Source: Taklimakanibacter albus (GTDB lineage Bacteria > Pseudomonadota > Alphaproteobacteria > Rhizobiales > Aestuariivirgaceae). Taken from it: DNA of 64,000 nucleotides. Positions 49,301 through 56,132 of this stretch are shown piece by piece; position 1 is the stretch's first letter, and each line of letters starts with the position of its first letter. A model generated the notes under the pieces. It did not search any database and was not told the origin of the DNA. It was given only the letters and a program-made list of their open reading frames with translations. The position numbers and the translations under genes were made by a program. Location: positions 400,343 through 464,342 of the forward strand of contig NZ_JAENHL010000004.1 in the NCBI RefSeq assembly GCF_016595235.1, given 5' to 3'.

Positions 49301-52300
49301 TTACGGCTTACGTCCGAACAGGCGATCGAAGAACGACCGGTTGTCTTTGGGCGGCGGCTCCACCGCCCGCTTCTGCGGCGGCACCAGGACGAGCGGCGCT
49401 CCCGGATCACTGCGCGCCTGCGTCTTGGCCGGTGCTTGCTGGCGCTTCACTTGCGGCTGCGGCTTGGGCTTGGGCGGTGGCGGCGGTCCGAAGATGGCGT
49501 CATCGCCCGTATCGGGCAGCAGCGGCTGAACCTCAGTCGGGTCGTTGCTGGCAGCCCGCGCCTTGTCGTCAGCCGAAGGCGCCGGCTCGACCGAAGGTGC
49601 AGGCTCGAGCGCCGGCGGCTCCGCCGCTTTGGCCTCGCTGCCATCCGGGGGACTTTCCTCGACGACGACAGGCTGGCGCGCCTGCATCTCGCGATGGACA
49701 CGCAGCTCCTTCTGGCGGCGCTGCATCTCGCGCCTCTGCTCGTTATAGGCATCGAGGCGCGCCTCATCCTCGCGCCGCTGCTTCTCTTCCTCGTCCATCA
49801 GCTTCTGCTGCTCGGCCTGCAGCTTCTCAAGCTCCTTCAGCGTGCGCTCCACCACCCCGAAGCCGAGCTTGGATTCGAGCGCCGCGACATCGACGAAGCG
49901 GGCCAGCGCATCGGGCTTGCCGCTATAGGTGACGCCGAAATGCGGCTCGTCCTGAAGCGCCTTGAGCTTGACCTGCAGATTGGCGTCGAGCCGGCCGTCG
50001 GGCAGATCGATTTTGGGCTCGAGCCTGGTCTCCGCCACCGCCGAGCTCTGCGCCGAAGCCGGCATCGTCACCGTGCCGTCGGTAATCTTCAGGATGCCCT
50101 TAGCGTCGCCGAAGACCAGCACGCCGCCGCCCGACAATGCGGTGAAAGCGGTCTTGAGCTCATCGCCGGTCGTCGCGTTGCGTACGAGCCCGACGAAGCG
50201 CTCGGGGTCGATATTGGCGACCTCGAGCCCCGAAATGTCATAGCTGCCCGAGCCTTGAAGGCTCGCCAGCACCGCGCCCGGCGTGCGCCCGGCACCCGAC
50301 ACCTTCACCGACAGTTTGGCGAGTCCCTTGGCGACCGGCTTGCCTGTCTGGTCCTTGAGACTGCGGCCGAGATCAATCGGCATCACCAGGCGGCCGTCGA
50401 GGACCTTGCCGCCGCCTTGCGGCCGGGCGCCGATCTCGATCGCGACATCGCCGCCGAGCTCGCTCTTGCCGAAGGCGGCGAGACGCACTTCCTCAGGCGT
50501 GGCGCTGATTCCGATCTGGGTTTCCTTGACCGTCAGTCCCTGGGCGATCTCGAGCGCCGCCGGCTTGATCCACAATTCACCGGTGAAGCCGCGCGGCGGC
50601 TCGGACGCGAAGGGCAGCTCGACATCGAGCGGCCGCCCGTCCCAGGGCATGAAGGCAAGGTCGAACAGACGGCCGAAGGAGACGGCGCCCGTCGAAAACT
50701 CTCCCTTGACCCGGTTGCCGCCCTCGAAGCTGAGCGTGCCGGAGATCGGTGCGCCGGCGAGGAAACCTTGCGCGCTGGGAAACACGACCCGGGGCAGCGC
50801 CACTTCGACGTCGGACTCGACCGAAAGAGCACCGCCGGCATAGTTGCTGATCCCTGCCGCGGTGAACAGGTCGTTCGGCCGTTCGGCGAAAAGCCCGGCT
50901 CGGCCGGTTCCGGTCAGCACATTGTCCCGGCGCAGGAACTTGCCCTGGAACTGGCCCCTGGCCCCAAACGCGTCGGCCTTGAAATCGGCGACAAGGCCGT
51001 TGGCGAGCGAGCCGGTCAGGGTGCCCGCGAGCTTGGCGGCGCCTTCCGGCACCGCTACCGGCCGCCACCCCACGAGCTTCAGGAGGCCGGCGCCCGTGGC
51101 GCTGCGCAAGCTGAAATCGGCGCTGATCTCGCTGGCCAGCAGATCGCCCTCCCCGGCGGCCGCCACCGTCGCCTCGATGTCGAGATCGCCGCTTTTGCCG
51201 GCGACCCGGAAATTGGCCGACTGCCCCTCCTCGTCGGGCTTGAGATCGGTGGTGATGGTGAGCTCGGTCTGGCCAAGCGCCTCTGCCCATACCGGGTTTT
51301 CGTTCTTGGGCAGGAGTCCCAAGAGCTGCAGCAGGCTGCGCGGGTCTTGCGCCGTGACCCCGGTCGAGATCGAGCCCTGATGGCCATTGGGCATCGGCGC
51401 CAACAGGCCGGTGATCTCGAGTCGCGCCTCGCCGACATTGCCGATCTCGACCGTCTTGAGATCGATATTGCCGTTGATCGCCGCGATATCGATCGCGACG
51501 TCGCGGGCATTGACGCCATTGAGCTGCGTCTCGCCCGATTGCAGCGTGAGGCGCAGATCGTGCCCCACCGCCCATTGCGACAGGAGATCCGCGGTGCCGA
51601 GCCAACTGCCGCTGCCCAGGCCATTGGGCACGAAGCTGTCGATGTCGACGGCGCTGGCATCGAGCCTGATGTCGAGCGCCGGCCGGTCGCCGAAGCCGAT
51701 CGTCAATCCGCCGCTGCCCTGTGATTCATCGATCTGATATTTGAGATCCTGCAGCCGGAGCTGTCCGTAAGTGGCATCGAAGCGGGTCTGCAGCTTGAAG
51801 CGCCCGCGGCTGCCGGTCCAGATTCTGGCGATGTCGCTGCGCCCTTCGGGCCAAACCCAGGACACGAAATCACGCAAGCTTCCGGCTTCGCCCGCGAGGT
51901 CGCCTGCCAGTTGCGGGCCGCTGTCGGTGACCACGAAGGTGCCGGTGAACAGGCCGCGCGCCTGGCCGGGCATGCCGGCCGACAGTTCCTTGATCCTGAT
52001 CGCGTCCTGATTGACCGCGAAGGCAAGCTTGGCGTTGTCGAGCGCTTCACCGCCGACCACCAGCGAGGTCACGCCGAGCGTGGCGTCGATATCGACATCG
52101 TCCGGCATCAGGCTGAGCGTGTTTTCGAGGAGCGCCAGCCCGCCCCCTTCGCGCAGCAGGTTCTTCGCCTTGGCGCCGGCGACCTGGTCGAGATCGAAGC
52201 GTGTCGCCCGAAGATCGGTTTTCAGCGACACATTGGCGCCGAGCGCGATCTCGGCGCTGCCGGTGAGCAGATTGGCGCCTTCGGCATTCGCCTCGCGCGG

Positions 52301-53161
52301 CGAGATCTCGATCTTGTCGAGCGCCACTGTGTTGAAATCGGACGTCACTTGCGCGGTCATCACCAGCGGCCGGAGCTGGCCCTCGGCGTCGCTGCGCCCA
52401 TCGACGCTCGCCGCCGGCTGGATGCGCAGGCCGCCAGTCACGTGATTGCCGTCATTGACGCCGTCGAACTGATAGACGAGCCCCGAGCCGTCGGCCGAAC
52501 CGATGCGGAAGCCGAATTTGAACGGCGTGTCTGGCGTCCAGATGCCGGTATTGACGGCCAGCTCGACGGGCCGATCACGATAGGCGGCCATGCCGCGTAA
52601 GCGCCAGGGGCCGGCGAAACTCTGCGCCGCCAGCGTCGCATTGACGTCCGTGATCGTCGCCTTTCCGGAGCGCCGGTTGTCGATGAGATGGACCGTGCCG
52701 TCGGTCACGCTGATCTGATCGAGCCTGATCCGGTCGAGTAGCCGGAGGTCGCTCGCCGGAGCCTGCGATTTGAGATGCCAGCTGCCCTGACCAGTGGCCA
52801 GGCGCTCGAAGGCGATGACCGGCCGGATGACGTCGATCGTCTCGACCCGGATCTCGCCACCAAGCAGGCCCGCCAGCGTCATGCGGACATCGACTTCTTC
52901 CGCCGTGACGAAGTCCGGCATGGCGGCCCCCTCCGGATTGGCCACCTTCACGTCGCGGATGGTGAGCTTGGGCCACGGGAACAGCCGGCCCGATATGTCG
53001 CCCGCCACCGTCACCTGGCGGCCCGTCACCTTGCTGCCGTAATTCTCGATCGCCGTCCGGTAGCTGCCCCAGTCGATGACGAAAGGCGCAACGAAAGCCG
53101 CCGTCACCGCCAGGATAAGGGCGATCCCGAAATACAGAACGGGCGATTTCCAGAGCTTCAT
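49301..53161 (-). CDS. AsmA-family envelope protein
   Basis: This 1286-residue protein has an N-terminal membrane anchor (SPVLYFGIALILAVTAAFVAPFVI, residues 6-29) followed by an AsmA N-terminal domain (RQVTVAGDISGRLFPWPKLTIRDVKVANP). A very long beta-rich body is compatible with an elongated lipid-transfer groove. From about residue 1095 comes a charged coiled coil (KELEKLQAEQQKLMDEEEKQ) and a Pro-rich tail ending FFDRLFGRKP. AsmA-like proteins move phospholipids between membranes. The coiled-coil plus proline tail is an addition to the usual architecture. Upstream is a divergent pseudogene junction. Confidence 0.87.
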   Translation of the reverse strand: MKLWKSPVLYFGIALILAVTAAFVAPFVIDWGSYRTAIENYGSKVTGRQVTVAGDISGRLFPWPKLTIRDVKVANPEGAAMPDFVTAEEVDVRMTLAGLLGGEIRVETIDVIRPVIAFERLATGQGSWHLKSQAPASDLRLLDRIRLDQISVTDGTVHLIDNRRSGKATITDVNATLAAQSFAGPWRLRGMAAYRDRPVELAVNTGIWTPDTPFKFGFRIGSADGSGLVYQFDGVNDGNHVTGGLRIQPAASVDGRSDAEGQLRPLVMTAQVTSDFNTVALDKIEISPREANAEGANLLTGSAEIALGANVSLKTDLRATRFDLDQVAGAKAKNLLREGGGLALLENTLSLMPDDVDIDATLGVTSLVVGGEALDNAKLAFAVNQDAIRIKELSAGMPGQARGLFTGTFVVTDSGPQLAGDLAGEAGSLRDFVSWVWPEGRSDIARIWTGSRGRFKLQTRFDATYGQLRLQDLKYQIDESQGSGGLTIGFGDRPALDIRLDASAVDIDSFVPNGLGSGSWLGTADLLSQWAVGHDLRLTLQSGETQLNGVNARDVAIDIAAINGNIDLKTVEIGNVGEARLEITGLLAPMPNGHQGSISTGVTAQDPRSLLQLLGLLPKNENPVWAEALGQTELTITTDLKPDEEGQSANFRVAGKSGDLDIEATVAAAGEGDLLASEISADFSLRSATGAGLLKLVGWRPVAVPEGAAKLAGTLTGSLANGLVADFKADAFGARGQFQGKFLRRDNVLTGTGRAGLFAERPNDLFTAAGISNYAGGALSVESDVEVALPRVVFPSAQGFLAGAPISGTLSFEGGNRVKGEFSTGAVSFGRLFDLAFMPWDGRPLDVELPFASEPPRGFTGELWIKPAALEIAQGLTVKETQIGISATPEEVRLAAFGKSELGGDVAIEIGARPQGGGKVLDGRLVMPIDLGRSLKDQTGKPVAKGLAKLSVKVSGAGRTPGAVLASLQGSGSYDISGLEVANIDPERFVGLVRNATTGDELKTAFTALSGGGVLVFGDAKGILKITDGTVTMPASAQSSAVAETRLEPKIDLPDGRLDANLQVKLKALQDEPHFGVTYSGKPDALARFVDVAALESKLGFGVVERTLKELEKLQAEQQKLMDEEEKQRREDEARLDAYNEQRREMQRRQKELRVHREMQARQPVVVEESPPDGSEAKAAEPPALEPAPSVEPAPSADDKARAASNDPTEVQPLLPDTGDDAIFGPPPPPKPKPQPQVKRQQAPAKTQARSDPGAPLVLVPPQKRAVEPPPKDNRSFFDRLFGRKP

Positions 53162-53215
53162 ACCGTTATCGGTCCAACCTGTCGCTGCCCAACGGATGGC
53201 ACACGGACAGGGCGA

Positions 53216-54598
53216 TCATAAGGCGACTATCTTGCCTGGGTTAAGGATATTCTTGGGGTCGAGCGCCTGTTTGATCTGCCGCATCAGCGCCACGCCCTGC
53301 GTACCGTGCTCGAGTTCGAGAAAGGCCATCTTGCCCCGCCCCACGCCGTGCTCGCCGGTGCAGGTTCCCTCCATGGCGATGGCCCGCCGGATGAGCCGCT
53401 CATAGAGGCCCTTTATCCGCTTCACTTCATCGGCATCGGCGCGGTCGCAATAGAGCACCACATGGAAATTGCCGTCGCCGACATGGCCGACGATGGGCCC
53501 GTAGAGGCCGCTGGCCTTGAGATCGGCCTGGGTCTCGTTCACGCATTCGGCGAGCCGCGATATCGGCACGCAGACATCGGTGGCGAAGGACTCCTTGCCC
53601 GGCATCAGCGATTTCGTCGCCCAGAAGGCGTCATGGCGCGCCTGCCACAGCCGCTGGCGGTCCTCCTCCTTGGTTTCCCAGGTGAACGGGCCGCCCCCCA
53701 TTTCCTCGGCGATCGCCCCGAAGAGCTGTGACTGCTCCGCAGTGCCGGCCTCGGTGCCGTGGAACTCCAGGAACAGAGTCGGCGCCACTTTGAGGTCGAT
53801 CTTGGAATAGGCGTTGAAGGCCTTCACATGCTCTTCATCGACGAGCTCGATACGCGCCACCGGGATGCCGAGCTGGATCGTCTGGATCACCGCCTGGCAG
53901 GCCGCATCGATCGAGGGAAACGGGCAGACGCCGGCGGCAATCGATTCGGGGATACCATAGAGCTTCACCCCCACCTCGGTGATGATGCCGAGGGTACCCT
54001 CGGAACCGACCAGGAGACGGGTCAGGTCATAGCCGGCGGAAGACTTCTTGGCCCGGTTGGCGGTCTTGACGACCTCGCCATTGGCCAGGACCGCGGTGAG
54101 ATTGAGGACATTCTCGCGCATCGTGCCATAACGCACCGCATTGGTGCCCGAGGCGCGCGTCGCCGCCATGCCGCCGATACTGGCATCTGCCCCCGGATCG
54201 ATCGGAAAGAACAGCCCCTTGTCGCGCAAATGGACGTTGAGCGCCTTGCGGGTCACACCCGCCTGGACCCTGGCGTCGAGATCCTCGGCATTGACCTCCA
54301 ACACCTGGTTCATCGCCGAAAGATCGACCGAGATGCCGCCGAAGGGGGCGGTGAAGTGGCCTTCGAGCGAGGTGCCGGTGCCATAGGCGATGACCGGTGC
54401 CTCATGCCGGGCGCAGATCGATACGATGCGCTGCACCTCCTCGGTGGAGCGGACGAAGGCCACCGCGTCGGGCGGCGCTCCCGGCGCCCAGGTCTGGTCC
54501 TTGCCATGCTGCTCGCGCACCGCCGGTGCCGTGGAGAGGCGGTCGCCCAGGAGTTCCTTGATCTCGGCCACCGCCTGAGTCGTGCTGTTCCTAATCAT
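53216..54598 (-). CDS. FAD-linked D-lactate dehydrogenase/2-hydroxyacid oxidase
   Basis: This 460-residue enzyme has the FAD-binding PCMH domain (YGTGTSLEGHFTAPFGGISVDL near residue 70, and DPGADASIGGMAATRASGTNAVRYGTMRENV near 140) and a FAD-oxidase C-terminal domain with GHVGDGNFH near 370 and TGEHGVGRGKM near 415. It resembles cytochrome-linked D-lactate dehydrogenase (Dld/GlcD-like). It would pass electrons to cytochrome c or quinone. The physiological substrate (D-lactate, glycolate or another 2-hydroxyacid) is not settled by sequence. It is divergent from the thioesterase gene; a nested palindrome lies between. Confidence 0.9.
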   Translation of the reverse strand: MIRNSTTQAVAEIKELLGDRLSTAPAVREQHGKDQTWAPGAPPDAVAFVRSTEEVQRIVSICARHEAPVIAYGTGTSLEGHFTAPFGGISVDLSAMNQVLEVNAEDLDARVQAGVTRKALNVHLRDKGLFFPIDPGADASIGGMAATRASGTNAVRYGTMRENVLNLTAVLANGEVVKTANRAKKSSAGYDLTRLLVGSEGTLGIITEVGVKLYGIPESIAAGVCPFPSIDAACQAVIQTIQLGIPVARIELVDEEHVKAFNAYSKIDLKVAPTLFLEFHGTEAGTAEQSQLFGAIAEEMGGGPFTWETKEEDRQRLWQARHDAFWATKSLMPGKESFATDVCVPISRLAECVNETQADLKASGLYGPIVGHVGDGNFHVVLYCDRADADEVKRIKGLYERLIRRAIAMEGTCTGEHGVGRGKMAFLELEHGTQGVALMRQIKQALDPKNILNPGKIVAL

Positions 54599-54627
54599 CT
54601 GTCATCCGCCGTAAGTGTCTGCTAGAG

Positions 54628-54668
54628 CAAATCCCGCCAAAGTTGAATACTTTGGCGATAAGGATTTG
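54628..54668. repeat. Nested palindrome A
   Basis: Outer arms CAAATCC (54628-54634) and GGATTTG (54662-54668) enclose inner arms CGCCAAAGT (54635-54643) and ACTTTGGCG (54649-54657), with loop TGAAT and a 3'-side ATAA bulge. It is preceded by TAGAG. The core is shared with element C in inverted orientation. Confidence 0.8.
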
Positions 54669-54721
54669 ATCCACCACATTGATTTCCAATTCAGAAATTA
54701 CCAAGATTCACGGAAAAGACG

Positions 54722-55204
54722 ATGGCCTTCCCTGCCCCTTTCGTAAGCTCCCCCCATCGGGTCGAGGATCAATGGACCGACTATAACGGCCATCTCAACA
54801 TGGCCTATTACAACGTCCTGTTCGACCGGGCGGGCGACGAGGCCTTTGATGCCATAGGCCTGGGCGCGGACTATGTGAAGCGGGCGAATTGCTCTTTCTT
54901 CACCCTCGAGGCGCATATCACCTATCTGCGCGAGATCCATGCGGGTGATTCCGTCACCGTCGATGTCCACTTCCTCGACTATGACGCCAAGCGCATCCAC
55001 TATTTCGAGCAGATGCGCCATGCGGGCGAAGGTTTCATCGCCGCGACCAGCGAGCTCATCATCATCCATGTCGATATGATGACACGCAAGACCGCGCCCT
55101 TCCCGCCTGACGTGCTCGCCAACATCAAGGCGATGCGCGACGCACATGCTGCATTGCCCATCCCGCCGCAGGTCGGCCATCGCATCGGAATCCCGAAAAA
55201 ATAG
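54722..55204 (+). CDS. Thioesterase (hot-dog fold, betainyl-CoA-type)
   Basis: This 160-residue protein has the hot-dog thioesterase pattern: DYNGHLNMAYYNVLFDRAGDEAFDAIG with the catalytic Asp/Glu and His region, then TLEAHITYLREIHAGDSVTVDVHF. It resembles the acyl-CoA thioesterases found next to carnitine/betaine genes, such as betainyl-CoA thioesterase. It would hydrolyse a short acyl-CoA. It lies alone, divergent from the D-lactate dehydrogenase-like gene. The substrate is unproven. Confidence 0.82.
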   Translation: MAFPAPFVSSPHRVEDQWTDYNGHLNMAYYNVLFDRAGDEAFDAIGLGADYVKRANCSFFTLEAHITYLREIHAGDSVTVDVHFLDYDAKRIHYFEQMRHAGEGFIAATSELIIIHVDMMTRKTAPFPPDVLANIKAMRDAHAALPIPPQVGHRIGIPKK

Positions 55205-55283
55205 CGCCTCTGCCACATTCTGCGCGCATTTCACCGTGATCCTCTCTCTCGCTCCAGGGACGGCGCATCATACGGAGAAGCAC

Positions 55284-55466
55284 ATGCAAGCTCTCGAAAT
55301 CCTGGATTATGCACGCCAGCTTCAAGAAGTACGCGGCGAACGGGCCGTTCTCGAAGCCGCACAGCGCGCCACGGCCTGTGAGGCGAAAGGCGACAATGAA
55401 GCCGCCGCCAATTGGCGCCGCATCCAATCAGCCCTGACGACGATCCAATCTCCGCATATGAGCTGA
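55284..55466 (+). CDS. 60-residue small protein, paralogue 1
   Basis: This 60-residue protein, starting MQALEILDYARQLQEVRGER, aligns with another 60-residue protein 450 bp downstream. Shared positions are MQ, I, (Y/F)ARQL, G, A, EA, a late W-R-x2-Q-x-AL and the same length. It is a helical, soluble, unrecognised family. The ATG at 55284 follows CGGAGAAG. A hairpin terminator lies 31 nt downstream. Between the two paralogues is a RIME-like element. Function is unknown. Confidence 0.7.
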   Translation: MQALEILDYARQLQEVRGERAVLEAAQRATACEAKGDNEAAANWRRIQSALTTIQSPHMS

Positions 55467-55496
55467 CCGCTCATATTCTCTATCGTCGTGAGACCG

Positions 55497-55521
55497 AAGC
55501 GCGCCGCTTGACGGCGCGCTT
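55497..55521 (+). terminator. Terminator after the first 60-residue gene
   Basis: Perfect 10-bp arms AAGCGCGCCG (55497-55506) and CGGCGCGCTT (55512-55521) pair around CTTGA, followed by GTGTTTTA. Confidence 0.75.
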
Positions 55522-55529
55522 GTGTTTTA

Positions 55530-55602
55530 GGGCATCAGCCCCAAAAGTGCCTGCGGTTTTCGGGCAAGTCGATGCGTAAAAGCAAAGGAGAGCGCGACGG
55601 CG
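55530..55602. repeat. RIME-like intergenic element
   Basis: GGCATCAGCCCCAAAAGTGC, then CTGCGGTTTTCGGGCAAGTC and GATGCGTAAAAGCAAAGGAG, are a diverged copy of the palindrome widespread in Rhizobiales (pattern GCATGATxxCGAAAAGTG...CGGTTTTCGG...GATCATGC and AAAAxCAAAG). Confidence 0.6.
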
Positions 55603-55730
55603 CTGTGTGAGATTCAAAACCGTTAAAATCTGAAGCATATTAATATCGTCTCGCCGCATCGCTGCAATAATATCGACTCATTCACCGGGCATATGTCCCC
55701 CATCAACCGCAAACGAGGGAGGTCGGCACC

Positions 55731-55913
55731 ATGCAGAATGCAACCATTATCGAATTCGCCCGCCAGCTTCTCGTCATTCATGGCGTGAAGGCGAGTGAAG
55801 AGGCCCAGGTCCATGAGCGCATTTGCGTAAAATATGGCGCCCGGCACACCGCCGAAACCTGGCGCAGCGTCCAGGCTGCGCTCAAGGATATGAAGGGCAA
55901 CTGCCTCCACTGA
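55731..55913 (+). CDS. 60-residue small protein, paralogue 2
   Basis: This 60-residue protein, MQNATIIEFARQLLVIHGVK at the start, is a paralogue of the protein at 55284-55466. They share the ARQL, G, A, EA and WRSVQAAL-type positions. It also has two cysteines not shared with paralogue 1 (near residues 34 and 58). A good AGGGAGG site precedes the ATG. It is followed by nested palindromes B and C. Predicted helical and soluble; function unknown. Confidence 0.7.
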   Translation: MQNATIIEFARQLLVIHGVKASEEAQVHERICVKYGARHTAETWRSVQAALKDMKGNCLH

Positions 55914-55934
55914 AAATGGCCGGTTTTGGCCTTA

Positions 55935-55992
55935 GAGCCCTTCCCGTTTTGATCGAATCGTTCCGACTCGATCAAAACGGGTAAAAGGGCTC
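55935..55992. repeat. Nested palindrome B
   Basis: Outer arms GAGCCCTT (55935-55942) and AAGGGCTC (55985-55992) enclose perfect 14-bp inner arms CCCGTTTTGATCGA (55943-55956) and TCGATCAAAACGGG (55968-55981), with an 11-nt loop and a 3' TAA bulge. It has the same architecture as A and C but a different inner core. Confidence 0.8.
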
Positions 55993-56009
55993 GAAATACA
56001 TATAATCTG

Positions 56010-56057
56010 GAGCGCTTTCTTATCGCCAAAGTCGAGCAACTTTGGCGGGAAGCGCTC
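56010..56057. repeat. Nested palindrome C
   Basis: Outer arms GAGCGCTT (56010-56017) and AAGCGCTC (56050-56057) enclose CGCCAAAGT (56024-56032) and ACTTTGGCG (56039-56047). The TTAT bulge is on the 5' side, so this is element A's core in reverse orientation, starting 17 nt after element B and followed by TAGCC. Confidence 0.8.
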
Positions 56058-56091
56058 TAGCCAAAGGCATCGTGATCCGGCGCCGAGTTGC

Positions 56092-56129
56092 TATATAAGG
56101 GTGCGAAACTTCAGGATTCGCACCCTTTT
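56092..56129 (+). promoter_or_regulatory. Promoter-like box and terminator-like hairpin before the helicase start
   Basis: TATATAA (56092-56098) resembles a -10 box with no clear -35. Immediately after it GGGTGCGAA (56099-56107) and TTCGCACCC (56117-56125) form a perfect 9-bp hairpin followed by TTTT, ending 4 nt before the helicase ATG. This could be the terminator of paralogue 2 or a device in the helicase leader. Confidence 0.45.
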
Positions 56130-56132
56130 ACC

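Noticed and set aside
49271-51724. 817-residue open frame antisense to the AsmA gene
   Set aside because: Its composition is the reverse-complement signature of a GC-rich coding frame; no motif is recognised and no start signal is convincing.
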